In this document: positions 16,507 to 25,704 of the stretch, piece by piece
Position numbering within the stretch: the first letter of the stretch is position 1
Layout of the letters: the number at the start of each line of letters is the position of its first letter
From: Acetobacter sacchari
Lineage (GTDB): Bacteria > Pseudomonadota > Alphaproteobacteria > Acetobacterales > Acetobacteraceae
Direction: 5' to 3'
Assembly: GCF_017377715.1 (NCBI RefSeq)
Contig: NZ_JAFVMF010000004.1
Coordinates: forward strand, 124,001 to 188,000
Length of the DNA: 64,000 bases
Notes under the pieces: model-generated
Seen by the model: the letters and a program-made list of their open reading frames with translations, nothing else
Databases searched by the model: none
Told to the model about the DNA's origin: nothing
Program-made: the position numbers and the translations under genes

Positions 16507-17163
16507 TTAGTCGTTGTTCAGGCTGAAGGTGATCGTATAGGCGTGGTGGAACTCCTTGATCGGCACGCCATTCTGCGTGGCAGGGGCGTAACGGGCGCGC
16601 CGGACGTAATCGAGCGCCGCCTGAGCGAAGACCTGACCACCCTGGACGCTGGTGACGCTACAGTTGCTGGTTTCACCCGAGGGCTCGACGTCACACACAA
16701 CTGTCACCTTGCCTTCACGACCTTCTTCCTCGGCCTGCTCCGGATAGGTGAGCTGGACGTGGTTGATCGGGCGTGAACCAGCCAAATGATCAGGAACCGG
16801 CGGACCGACAGGTCCTGGCGTCGGCGGAGCAGCCACTGCGGGCGGCATCGGCTTCGGCGGCGGCGTGTGGGTGACGTGTTGAATCACCTGCTGCGGCGGC
16901 GGCTGCACCTGAATCTTCGGCGGCGGAATGTAAGGCGGCGGCGGCGTGGTAAGTTGCGGCGGCGGCGGCGGTGGCGGCGGCGGCGGCGGCGGCTTCACCT
17001 CTTTGATCACCTCGGTCTTGATCGGAGCGTGGTTCTCCGACTTCGGCGCCTTGTCGACCCAAGTCATGTAGATGACGCCAAAAATCAGGGACAAGAAGGC
17101 AACACCACCGATTCCGATGGCGCGCTTCATCGGATTTCGCTGTTGTTGCGCGTAGTCCATCAT
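16507..17163 (-). CDS. tonB: TonB energy-transducing protein
   Basis: A 218-residue protein. The frame is open further upstream, but AGGAGG eight bases before the ATG at 17163 fixes the start (MMDYAQQQRNPMKR). It has one N-terminal membrane anchor (AIGIGGVAFLSLIFGVIYMTW), a proline-rich periplasm-spanning stretch (a run of about twelve Pro, then PPPYIPPPK and similar), and a C-terminal TonB domain (about 135-218) with LTYPEQAEEEGREGKVTVVC and RRARYAPATQNG. It carries energy from ExbB/ExbD to outer-membrane receptors. No TonB-dependent receptor is encoded in this window. Confidence 0.93.
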   Translation of the reverse strand: MMDYAQQQRNPMKRAIGIGGVAFLSLIFGVIYMTWVDKAPKSENHAPIKTEVIKEVKPPPPPPPPPPPPQLTTPPPPYIPPPKIQVQPPPQQVIQHVTHTPPPKPMPPAVAAPPTPGPVGPPVPDHLAGSRPINHVQLTYPEQAEEEGREGKVTVVCDVEPSGETSNCSVTSVQGGQVFAQAALDYVRRARYAPATQNGVPIKEFHHAYTITFSLNND

Positions 17164-17379
17164 GCTGAAAACCTCCTCGACTTCGTCACGTGACTGCGCC
17201 CCGGACATTCTATGCCCCGAGGCGCTCAGCCGGATTCTTCGAACGGCTGGCCATGCAGCCCTGTGACGCTCTCCCGTCCACCTTGCCGTCTGGACAAGGG
17301 CGACAGATCGACGGATGGAGCCTCTGGCCGTTGCGATTGGGCAATCGACCGCAAGGGATGTCAAGAAAGATATTTACCG

Positions 17380-17397
17380 AAATGAAAACGTTCATTT
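17380..17397 (-). promoter_or_regulatory. Candidate operator of the tonB operon
   Basis: A perfect inverted repeat AAATGAA-AACG-TTCATTT about 215 bases before tonB and 15 bases upstream of a TTGACA on the minus strand. It does not match a Fur or Irr box that I can quote with certainty. Position and symmetry are the only evidence. Confidence 0.35.
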
Positions 17398-17911
17398 TCG
17401 GTGCATTCGGCTCAAAAGTTAACCAGTATTCATCTTGCGGCAAGAATGGCGGCTCACGGCGGGCAGCAGGCCGAGCGCAGAAAACTTGCTCACGAAAATG
17501 CTAGCAAATCGAGCGGCGACGAAAAAACGTCGCTGGAGTGATTCGCCGACAACGCGCCGCGGCGGCGTCCGGTTCAACACGCTGACAGCGGTTTGAGTGC
17601 GCTTCAGCAGGCGTCGTTACGCCCCTTCTTCTTCGCGGCGTGCGCCTGCGCATCGGCGCCTGAGGAACAGTTGCGGCGGACTGAAACATCGTCCAAAGCG
17701 GATTTAATCTGGCCTGCGTTGACATACCTGATGGGTATCGCGCGACAGGATGGGCGCGCTAAACGCCCCCGAAAAAACAACGGATGAATAATAACAAATT
17801 CATTCCTAAAGCTTACTCGGGAAACGGAAACTGTCGCGTATCTGTGCAAGCAGGCCTCCACCCGCCGCCAATGCCCATGAGAAGCTCACCTCCAACGCAT
17901 CATGCATAATG

Positions 17912-17947
17912 AAAAGGCGCCACTCGCTAAATGCGAAGGCGCCTTTT
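17912..17947 (-). terminator. Terminator after prfB
   Basis: Ten-base arms AAAAGGCGCC (17912-17921) and GGCGCCTTTT (17938-17947) around a 16-base loop. Both strands carry a four-T run after the GC stem, so it could work in both directions. It lies 40 bases past the prfB stop. Confidence 0.7.
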
Positions 17948-17986
17948 GTGTTTGTACGCCGCAATCTCGGCGAGTAATGAGAAGCC

Positions 17987-19118
17987 TTACTGAGCCGAAG
18001 CGCTGGCCTCTGACCGGGTTGCCCCGACACGGGCCGCAAGCGACGCCGCCATGAAATCGTCGAGCGCTCCGTCGAGTACCGCGTCGGGATTGCCCTTTTC
18101 GACGCCAGTCCGCAGATCCTTGACCATCTGATACGGCGCCAGAACGTAGGATCGGATCTGATGTCCCCACCCGATATCGGTTTTCGCCGCCTCGGTCTGC
18201 GCCGCCGCAGCCTCCCGACGCTGCAACTCGGCTTCGTACATACGCGCCTTCAGCATCCCCATCGCGGTCGCCCGGTTCCGGTGCTGCGACCGATCCGTCT
18301 GACAGGCGACGATGATTCCCGTCGGAATATGCGTGATGCGAATGGCGGATTCCGTCTTGTTGACGTGCTGTCCGCCTGCGCCGGACGCGCGGAACGTGTC
18401 GACTTTAAGATCCGCTTCGTTGATCTCGATCTCGATCGTGTCGTCGACTACCGGATACACCCAGACGGACGCGAAGGACGTCTGCCTACGCGCAGCGGCG
18501 TCAAACGGGGAAATGCGCACCAGACGATGCACCCCCGCCTCCGTCTTGAGCCAGCCATAAGCGTTCGGGCCGCTCACCTGCATGGTCACGGATTTCAGGC
18601 CGGCCTGCTCGCCTTCGGAGCTTTCCATGATGGTGATCTTGTAGCCATGAGCCTCTGACCAGCGCGAGTACATCCGCAGGATCATCTCGGCCCAGTCCTG
18701 AGCCTCCGTGCCGCCTGCGCCTGCGTTGATTTCGAGGTAGCAGTCATTAGCGTCAGCTTCGCCGGACAGAAGGCTCTCGGTCTCACGACGCTTCGCCTCT
18801 TCCGCAAGACGACGCAACGTCGCCATCGCTTCCGCCACCAGATCGGCGTCGCCTTCCTCTTCGGCCATCGCCACCAGCTCGACCGTGTCGGCGACTTCGC
18901 CTTCCAGCTTCTGCACGCCCTCAACCTGATTGGCGAGCAACGTGCGCTCGCGCATCAGCTTCTGCGCGGCCTCGGCGTCATTCCACAGGTCAGGATCTTC
19001 GGCGCGGTTATTCAGTTCGGCCAGACGGCCCTGTGCGACATCCCAGTCAAAGATGCCTCCTCAGCAGCGCGACCGACTGCTTGATCTGTTCGTTGAGAGC
19101 TTCCGTCTCGGCGGACAT
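17987..19118 (-). CDS. prfB: Peptide chain release factor 2, with programmed +1 frameshift
   Basis: RF2 ends translation at UGA and UAA. It is encoded in two frames: 19118-19050 gives MSAETEALNEQIKQSVALLR plus RHL, then an in-frame TGA (19049-19047). The second frame starts at GAC (19048) and runs to 17987, giving DWDVAQGRLAEL and the rest, 376 residues in all. The shift site is the classic AGGAGG-CAT-CTT-TGA-C. The body has the stop-codon recognition tripeptide SPF (RISPFDAAARRQTSF) and the catalytic GGQ loop (SGAGGQHVNKTESA). Ignoring the shift yields a falsely short 322-residue protein. It follows the PBP1A gene by 37 bases, a common alphaproteobacterial pairing. Confidence 0.95.
19046..19061 (-). 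promoter_or_regulatory. Programmed +1 frameshift site of prfB
   Basis: The minus strand reads AGGAGG CAT CTT TGA C. The internal Shine-Dalgarno-like AGGAGG three bases before the slippery CTT, and the UGA followed by C, are exactly the elements that let low RF2 levels promote slippage from CUU to UUU. This autoregulates RF2. It occurs at codon 24. Confidence 0.95.
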
Positions 19119-19155
19119 GACGACCGAACTCCGTCTCGGGATTACAGGACCGGCC

Positions 19156-21987
19156 TCAATACAGGCCGCCCATGCCAATGTCACCCCCGGCTGGCTGAGA
19201 AGGCGCAGCAGGACGGGCCGCAGCTCCAGCAGCCGGGGCCGCACCCAATTGAGGCCGCGCCTGACCACCGCTTGTCTCGACCATGTCGGATTCGGAATCA
19301 GGCAGGTTCTCAGCGCCCGTGTCCGCAGCCGTAAGGGCGCCCGCATCGGCCGCGCTGGCGAAGCTGGCGCTCTGGCCCGGAATCTGATCGCTCTTGAAGG
19401 CGTCGATGGCGACCCCGCGTCCGGTGTCGTAGCGCACCAGCGTCACCCCTTCCGGCACCCGGAAGTCGAGCTTCGGTCGATCTGCGAGCGAAGCCTTCAT
19501 GATCCGATTCCAGATCGGTCCGGCGATGGCCCCACCCGTCTCGTTCTTGCCTATGGATTGCGGCGTGTCGAAACCGATCCAGACGACTGTGACCAGATCC
19601 GCCGAATATCCGGCGAACCATGCATCGTTGAAATCCTGACTCGTGCCGGTCTTGCCCGCGATCGGGTGATCGATCCCCGCCCCGGCGGCGACGCCGGTAC
19701 CGCGGCGGATCACATCCTGCATCATCGTGGTGATCTGGAACGCGCTGTCGGCGCTGGCGATCCGCTTACGACCGTCCACGAGCGCCGGAAGAGCGTCGCG
19801 TCCGGGCGAAACGATCGGCGGCGGCGCCTGCGATGCGTCCGGTTTGGCTGGTTGTGCTGCATCAGGAGCCGTCGTCGCTGGGCCTTCTGCCCCAGCCTGA
19901 TCCTGCCCGGCCGAGGGAAAGACTGCGTCCGGCTGCGCGTCGACCGGAGCCGCATCGGGCGTCGCGGTCGAAAGCGCAAGACCCTCCGGCCGCCAGATCA
20001 CGTGCCCGTCGCGGTCCTGCACATCGTCGATGAGCGTCGGCGTCACTTTTCGCCCGCCATTGGCGATGGTCGCATACGCGCCAGCCTCCCGCAGCACCGT
20101 CGTCTCAACGGCGCCCAACGCCGCCGGAAGGACATGCGGCATGGACTGAACAAGGCCGATATTGGTCGCGAGATCGGCGACCGTTTTAATGCCTATATGC
20201 GCGGCAAGCCGGATCGTCACCAGATTGCGGGATTCGCGAAGCGCATCATGCAGCGTCGTCGGTCCCCAGAAATCTTTTTCGTAATTGCTCGGGTGCCAGG
20301 AGCCATAAGAGACTGCCGAATCATCGAAAGTCTGCGAGGGCGATATCCCCTGCTCCATCGCGTCCAGATAGACGAATGGCTTGAACGAGGAGCCCGGCTG
20401 ACGCAGCGCCTGCGTCGCGCGATTGAACTGCGATGCGGCGAACGACCAGCCGCCGACGATCGCCAGCACGCGCCCCGTCCGCGCGTCCATGGTCACCGCA
20501 GCGCCTTCGATCTGCGGGACCTGCCGCAGCGCGACATGCGCCGCGTCGTCAGCCTGCGGTTCGATCATCAACACGTCGCCCGCACGCAGGGCGCGGTAAT
20601 TTCTTATCCAGCCGACATCCTTGGCCAGCAAGGTCGCGCGACGGGGCTCGCCAAGGGCGCCGCCCTCAACCCATCCGACCGCCCCGGTCGTCGGGTCAAG
20701 CACCACCGCCAGCCGCCACTGCTCCAGCATGCCCGCGGGCGCGGCCATCGTTCCCAGACGCGCCGACCACGTAGCCTCGTCGGTCGAACCGCCACGTCCC
20801 CCGACGCCGTCGAGATGGCCGACGGCACCGCGCCAGCCGCCGTGAGACCGGTCATAAGCCATCAGCCCTTCGCGTAGCGCTTCGGTCGCCTGATTCTGGG
20901 TCGTCGGATCAAGACTGGTGTGAACGTCCAGTCCCCCGCGCATCGTCTGCTCGACGCCATAGCGTTCGATCAGTTCACGCCGAACTTCCTCCCCATACCA
21001 TTCCGATCCCGGGATCGGTCCGGGGCGGTGGTAGTCACGCGGAATCAATGGTTCCTGGATCGCCGCCTGGGTCGCGTCCGGGCTCAGCCAGCCCAGTTCG
21101 CGCATACGTTCGAGCACCCAGTTCCTGCGTCCACGCGCGGCGTCGGGAAAACGATGCGGATTATAATTCGTGGGCGATTTCGGCAAAGCCGCCAGAAACG
21201 CCGCTTCAGCGTCGTCAAGCTGATCCAGCGGTTTGGCGAAATAAGCCTGCGCGGCGGCGCCTATGCCGTAGGCGCCTTCGCCGAGATAGATCTCGTTGAG
21301 ATAGATTTCGAGAATCTTTTCCTTCGGCAGCACCTGCTCGATACGGATCGCGAGCAGCGCCTCTTTCGCCTTCCGCTCCATCGACACTGCGTTCGACCCG
21401 AGCAGCATGACGCGCGCCACCTGCTGCGTAATGGTCGAAGCGCCGAGCGGCCGACGGCCCTTACCCCGGGTCATGTCGGTCAGACCAGCGCGCAGGATCG
21501 CCAGAGGGTCTACGCCGCCGTGAGTCCAGAACTTCTGATCTTCGGCCGCCAGAAAGGCGTTCTTCACCCTGTCCGGAATCGCCTCGTACGGCACGAAGAT
21601 ACGCCGCTCTGAGGCGAGTTCCGCGATAAGGCGGTCATCGCCGGAATAAAGTCGGCTCATCACCGGAGGCTGGTAGGATTTCAGCCCCTCCACCGTTGGC
21701 AGATCTGCGACCAGCCCGGCGTATTTGCTCCACGCGACGATCCCTGCGGCGCCGACGCCCAGAAGAATAATCGCGCTCGCCATGCCCAGCGCCCTGCGCC
21801 ACTGCCGAAAACGCGGACGACGCGGCGGCCCACCGCCAAGCCAGCGCCCCCCGCCCGAACCGCCCCCGGAGCCGCCGGAACCACTACCCGCCGCACGCCG
21901 GAAAGAGTCGCTCGACGCCCCTAATCGGCCGGTGTCACGACCTCCCGCATTCAGACCCCCAACATCCTGCCCACCTTCGGAACACAT
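19156..21987 (-). CDS. mrcA: Penicillin-binding protein 1A (bifunctional class A)
   Basis: A class A PBP that polymerises and cross-links peptidoglycan at the inner membrane's outer face. After a Gly/Ser-rich cytosolic start comes the anchor (AIILLGVGAAGIVAW). The glycosyltransferase domain follows, with AAEDQKFWTHGGVDP, GASTITQQ and EIYLNEIYLGEGAYGI. A transpeptidase domain comes next with SSFK (PGSSFKPFVY), SRN and KTGTS. A disordered Ala/Pro insert lies before the KTG motif and another at the C-terminus. The frame is open to 22149. I prefer the ATG at 21987 (MCSEGGQDVGG), because the upstream translation does not look like protein, but no strong ribosome site supports either. Co-transcribed with prfB. 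Confidence 0.9.
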   Translation of the reverse strand: MCSEGGQDVGGLNAGGRDTGRLGASSDSFRRAAGSGSGGSGGGSGGGRWLGGGPPRRPRFRQWRRALGMASAIILLGVGAAGIVAWSKYAGLVADLPTVEGLKSYQPPVMSRLYSGDDRLIAELASERRIFVPYEAIPDRVKNAFLAAEDQKFWTHGGVDPLAILRAGLTDMTRGKGRRPLGASTITQQVARVMLLGSNAVSMERKAKEALLAIRIEQVLPKEKILEIYLNEIYLGEGAYGIGAAAQAYFAKPLDQLDDAEAAFLAALPKSPTNYNPHRFPDAARGRRNWVLERMRELGWLSPDATQAAIQEPLIPRDYHRPGPIPGSEWYGEEVRRELIERYGVEQTMRGGLDVHTSLDPTTQNQATEALREGLMAYDRSHGGWRGAVGHLDGVGGRGGSTDEATWSARLGTMAAPAGMLEQWRLAVVLDPTTGAVGWVEGGALGEPRRATLLAKDVGWIRNYRALRAGDVLMIEPQADDAAHVALRQVPQIEGAAVTMDARTGRVLAIVGGWSFAASQFNRATQALRQPGSSFKPFVYLDAMEQGISPSQTFDDSAVSYGSWHPSNYEKDFWGPTTLHDALRESRNLVTIRLAAHIGIKTVADLATNIGLVQSMPHVLPAALGAVETTVLREAGAYATIANGGRKVTPTLIDDVQDRDGHVIWRPEGLALSTATPDAAPVDAQPDAVFPSAGQDQAGAEGPATTAPDAAQPAKPDASQAPPPIVSPGRDALPALVDGRKRIASADSAFQITTMMQDVIRRGTGVAAGAGIDHPIAGKTGTSQDFNDAWFAGYSADLVTVVWIGFDTPQSIGKNETGGAIAGPIWNRIMKASLADRPKLDFRVPEGVTLVRYDTGRGVAIDAFKSDQIPGQSASFASAADAGALTAADTGAENLPDSESDMVETSGGQARPQLGAAPAAGAAARPAAPSQPAGGDIGMGGLY

Positions 21988-22544
21988 GATGTCGGACCAG
22001 GCATGCGCCGTGTGTCCCGCGAACGCGGGAACGCGCACGCCTGCAGCAAGCCAGCGGGCGGCTCTGGGGACCACCCCGCCGCCCGACCAACCGTCGGGAC
22101 GGAGGAATGCAGCAGAAAGTTGGGCGGCGAAAAACAGGCGAGGCGTCATGGCGGCTGTCTAGCATCCTCACGGTCAGCCGTCGCCCCCCGCGCCACCGTC
22201 AGCCTCGTTGGCAGGCGGCGTCGTCAGATAACGTCATGGGGCGGGGCAGCGGCCGTAATTCGTATCAGTTGTTTTCTGAGCCGATGGTAAGGCGCATTTG
22301 TGGCGGCGTCGCCAGTTGTGAAGATACGTCTTCAATTTAGACAACGCTGAACCGCTCTTCCTGCCTCAGCATTCCAAAAGATGGGCCTCCGGCGACGGGG
22401 GTCGGCACTCAGGGCTTTCTCGTGATCTCCAGGAAAGCACTGATCACGGCCAACCGCCGCTCGCGCGACCAGCGCACCCAGACGAAGTCCCTTGAAAAGC
22501 CCGCGGGGCGCCGTTCGCTTCACCCCCGACTCAAATCGCCGACT
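21988..22544. other. Intergenic stretch upstream of the PBP1A gene
   Basis: If PBP1A starts at 21987, these 557 bases hold no convincing gene. They should carry its promoter. The PBP1A frame continues upstream to 22149 but encodes a Trp/Arg/Ala-rich stretch without family resemblance. A small 63-codon minus-strand frame (22332-22523) lacks supporting features. Confidence 0.4.
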
Positions 22545-23027
22545 TCAATGATCGAGCACGAGCCGCGACGCGGCTTCCCGCACGCGGCGTGAGTCGGGCG
22601 ATGAGATGCTGGAGAACCAGTTCGTCAACCGCCCCTGACGATCGATCAAGTATTTGAAGAAATTCCACCGCGGACGCGACAGAAACCCACCCTGCTCCGC
22701 CAGCCAGCGGAACAGGGGCGTCGCTTCCCGACCGCGCACGTGAGCTTTCTCTGTCATGGGAAAGCTGACCCCGTAATTGCGGGAGCAGAACGTCGCGATT
22801 TCCTTCCCGCCGCCCGGCTCCTGATCGCCGAAATCGTTGCTGGGCACGCCGACCACGATCAGTTCGCGATCCATTTCGGACCAGAGAGCCTGCAGCCCTT
22901 CATACTGGGGCGTGAAGCCGCACTTGGAGGCCGTGTTCACGATCAATAACGGCTTTCCACGCCACGCGCCAAAATCGACGGTGCCGCCTTCAAGTCCGGG
23001 CATGCTGAAATCATAGGCGCACTGCAT
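22545..23027 (-). CDS. Glutathione peroxidase (BtuE-like)
   Basis: A 160-residue thiol peroxidase that reduces peroxides with glutathione or thioredoxin. The active-site segment NTASKCGFTPQY has Cys rather than selenocysteine. The catalytic Gln/Trp context is in the second half (WNFFKYLID, RPRWNFFK), and FSRNYGVSFPMTEK matches the FCxxNYGVxFP family block. The ATG at 23027 has GAGGGA seven bases upstream. An in-frame ATG at 23078 would add 17 atypical residues, so it is rejected. No signal peptide; cytosolic. Stands alone. Confidence 0.9.
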   Translation of the reverse strand: MQCAYDFSMPGLEGGTVDFGAWRGKPLLIVNTASKCGFTPQYEGLQALWSEMDRELIVVGVPSNDFGDQEPGGGKEIATFCSRNYGVSFPMTEKAHVRGREATPLFRWLAEQGGFLSRPRWNFFKYLIDRQGRLTNWFSSISSPDSRRVREAASRLVLDH

Positions 23028-23322
23028 GGTCGTTCCCTCGCAACTTCCAGCCCCTTCACGTCGGGCGTTGAATTTCAACGCAGCCGGGGCGTGAAACGTC
23101 GCGACGACGCTTCCTGCGTCGAAGGACGGCCGCCACGCCCGTCATACGCGCGAGTCGCTTGCGAAACCGCCGGGGTATCGGTCCCGAATCCGCGCGATCG
23201 CGCCCTGCCTTAGCCCTGCCCCGCCCGCCGCGATTTGTCGAGAGCCTGCAGATGCGGCACTGGACAGCCCGGCGCGAGCAGACAAGACTCGTCGCGACAT
23301 CGACACGAACCGGGATGCAGGC

Positions 23323-24609
23323 ATGATTTTGCGCGGCTTGGCGGGAGTAGCGCTTCTGCTTGCGATTGGACTGGCCTTCTCAACGAATCGCCGCGCGATC
23401 CGGTTGCGCCCTGTCATCGCCGCTCTGGCGACGCAGATCGGAATTGGCGCGATCGTCCTGTTCGTGCCGCCGGGACGCATCGCGCTTCACGCAGTCTCGA
23501 CGGTCGTAGGGCAGGTTCTCTCCTGCGGCGCGCAAGGCTCCGCATTTCTGTTCGGGGCGCTGGTCAGCCCGAAAATGGGGGACGTCTTCCCCGGCGAAGG
23601 CTTTATCTTCGCCTTTCAGGTGCTGCCGGAAATCATCTATGTCAGCGCGCTTATCGCGGTGCTCTATCATTTCGGAATCATGCAGCGTCTGGCGGAAGTG
23701 ATCGGGTTTGCGGTCAGCAGGGTCATCGGCGTCTCGATTGCGCAATCCTTCTCCGCCGTCATCACCATCTTCATCGGCCAGAGCGAAATGCCGGTCGCAA
23801 TCGCTCCATATCTGTCGCGTCTCACACGGGCGGAAATGTTCGCTGTGATGTGCAGCGGCACCGCTTCGGTGACGGGCTCCGTCCTCGCCGGTTACGCAGC
23901 GCTTGGCGTGCCCATGGATTATCTGCTCGCGGCGTCGTTCATGGCCATTCCCGGCGGCCTTCTGTTCGCGCAGATTCTGATGCCGGAGACCGAAACGCCG
24001 CTCATCGTCGACATGCGCGACACCTCACCCGCTTCAACCGCAACCGGGAACGCCCTGGAGGATGCTCCGGGGGGCGCGACCGCCAATGTGTTCGAGGCGA
24101 TAGCGAACGGCACCGCCGCAGGCACACGGGTCGCGGTGGCAGTGGGCGCAACGGTGATCGCCTTCGTCGGGCTGATCGCGCTTCTGGATCGGGGGCTGGG
24201 GGCCGCCGGGCATGCGTTGCATATCGGCGGGACACTTTCCCTGTCCGGATTGCTGGGGGAGGTTTTCGCGCCTCTCGCGTGGCTGATCGGAACGTCGTGG
24301 CAAGACTCAGGCGTCGTGGGCACGCTGATCGGTCAGAAAACCGCCTTCAACGAATTCGTCGCCTACGGCTCCCTCGCACCGCATCTCCACACGGGAGATC
24401 TTGAACCCCGCAGCATCGCCATCGCATCCTTCGCTCTTTGCGGTTTCTCGAACGTTTCCTCCATCGGCATCCTGATCGGCGCTTTCAGCAGCGTCATCCC
24501 CGAGCGCAAGGCTTTCGTCTGTCGCATGGGCGCGCGCGCGGTTCTGGCAGGGTGCCTCTCCAATCTGACGAGCGCGGTTATCGCAGGACTGTTCATCAGC
24601 ACGCCGTAA
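23323..24609 (+). CDS. nupC: Concentrative nucleoside transporter (CNT/NupC family)
   Basis: A 428-residue inner-membrane protein with multiple hydrophobic segments. The family core GQSEMPVAIAPYLSRLTRAEMFAVMCSGTASVTGSVLAGYAALG is readable across residues about 155-200, followed by AASFMAIPGGLLFAQILMPE. Near the end, TAFNEFVAYGSL and CGFSNVSSIGILIGAF match the second nucleoside-binding half. It imports nucleosides with a proton or sodium ion. A cytosolic-looking hydrophilic insert lies after the PE motif (about 225-265). No nucleoside-catabolic gene adjoins it. Confidence 0.9.
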   Translation: MILRGLAGVALLLAIGLAFSTNRRAIRLRPVIAALATQIGIGAIVLFVPPGRIALHAVSTVVGQVLSCGAQGSAFLFGALVSPKMGDVFPGEGFIFAFQVLPEIIYVSALIAVLYHFGIMQRLAEVIGFAVSRVIGVSIAQSFSAVITIFIGQSEMPVAIAPYLSRLTRAEMFAVMCSGTASVTGSVLAGYAALGVPMDYLLAASFMAIPGGLLFAQILMPETETPLIVDMRDTSPASTATGNALEDAPGGATANVFEAIANGTAAGTRVAVAVGATVIAFVGLIALLDRGLGAAGHALHIGGTLSLSGLLGEVFAPLAWLIGTSWQDSGVVGTLIGQKTAFNEFVAYGSLAPHLHTGDLEPRSIAIASFALCGFSNVSSIGILIGAFSSVIPERKAFVCRMGARAVLAGCLSNLTSAVIAGLFISTP

Positions 24610-24846
24610 AGCGTAAAAAGGTGCTCAAGCGCGCGCCACGCGCTAGACATCGTTTCGGACGACCCAAACCCTCGGGGGGAAATGATCGTCCGGAGCGTTG
24701 CGCCCAATCAATGCGTTGCGAAACGCTCAGGGCTATCGAAGATCACGCATGCAGGCCGTTGCACCCGCGCCTGAAAATGGCTTCATTGCAACCAACGCAC
24801 GGGATTGAGTCGTGTCCACGATCGATCGTTGAGCAGGAGTTACGTC

Positions 24847-25347
24847 ATGTCCCGACACTCGAAAATTGCAGCCGTGGCGGCGCTGTGCGGCTTCGCCCTC
24901 GCCTCAGGCGAAGCAGCTGCGGCAAGTGTCGATACGGCGACGCAACCGGGCACGGACTCCGACCGGCTCGTCTTTCAGGTCCACAGCGCAAACCTGGGCC
25001 CCGGATACGCCTGGGGTCAGGGCATCCTTCATTACAAGGGCGCTGACTACAGAATCTCCGTCAGCGGCGGCGGTGCGCCTGCTCTGGGTTATTCGAAATC
25101 ATGCGCGGAGGGCAGCGTCGCCAACCTCGGGTCGGTCAATGATTTCGACAGCACGTTCTGGGCGGTGGACGCTGAAGCGACCGCAGGCGGCGGCTCGGGA
25201 GCGATGGCGCTGGAAAACGCCAAGGGCGTTGAGCTGCGTCTCACGACTCACACGCATGGAGTACGTCTATCCGCCGAAGCCTCGCGGCTGCGGTTTCGTG
25301 TGCTTGGCAAATCGACAGAGGGCGTCAGCAGCGTCGGTTGCTCCTGA
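24847..25347 (+). CDS. Small exported protein of unknown family
   Basis: A 166-residue protein starting at the ATG at 24847, which has AGGAG eight bases upstream; an in-frame upstream ATG at 24805 lacks this. A signal peptide (1-25, ending EAAAA) precedes a beta-rich domain: YAWGQGILHYKGADYRISVS, then a segment ending NDFDSTFWAVDAEATAGGGS, and NAKGVELRLTTHTHGVRLSA. Two cysteines (KSCAEG and the penultimate residue) may pair. The pattern recalls small exported proteins with a G-x-G-x-L/Y-x-G-x-x-Y core (DUF1134/EipA-like), but I cannot confirm the family. Probably periplasmic. Confidence 0.65.
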   Translation: MSRHSKIAAVAALCGFALASGEAAAASVDTATQPGTDSDRLVFQVHSANLGPGYAWGQGILHYKGADYRISVSGGGAPALGYSKSCAEGSVANLGSVNDFDSTFWAVDAEATAGGGSGAMALENAKGVELRLTTHTHGVRLSAEASRLRFRVLGKSTEGVSSVGCS

Positions 25348-25704
25348 CCATGTCACCTGAACATTTAGGCGACGCGAAAACCACGGTCGCTCAGCTTTAA
25401 CCAAAACTACTGGCGTCAACACTATCGCGATGACGTCTTTCGCTTTCTCGGCCTGCGTCGATCCAGTTCCTGAAGACGGAGGCGTATGGAGCGAACGCCC
25501 TACGTCAGGGATTCTTCGTGGCGCAGAAAATGCAGGCCACGGAGCAGCCTGCACCGGTGGATGAAATGACGTTTCAAACAGCGCGAGTTAACCGAACGAC
25601 CGCAACGCCCTGCGACCGCATCGCGACGTGAGCTCTTATCACACCTTGAACCCTGTGGCGCGACGCCTGCTGGGCGCTCCTTCTGCGCCCTGTGGGTGCA
25701 GACG
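25348..25704. other. Intergenic stretch, convergent genes
   Basis: No gene is seen between the exported-protein gene and the porin gene, which converge here. A hairpin with arms GGGCGC/GCGCCC lies near 25674-25692 and could end porin transcription, though it has no T-run. Confidence 0.35.

Larger units (their letters stand above)
17164..17986. other. Long intergenic stretch between tonB and prfB
   Basis: I find no credible gene in these 820 bases. It should hold the tonB operon promoter. Reading the minus strand, TTGACA (17364-17359) has CCCAAT 17 bases later. An 18-base perfect inverted repeat, AAATGAA-N4-TTCATTT (17380-17397), lies just upstream of that -35 and looks like an operator, possibly for iron control. 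The prfB terminator is at its far end. Confidence 0.45.

Noticed and set aside
19033-20877. 614-codon plus-strand frame opposite the PBP1A gene
   Set aside because: PBP1A has all catalytic motifs on the minus strand; the opposite frame has none.
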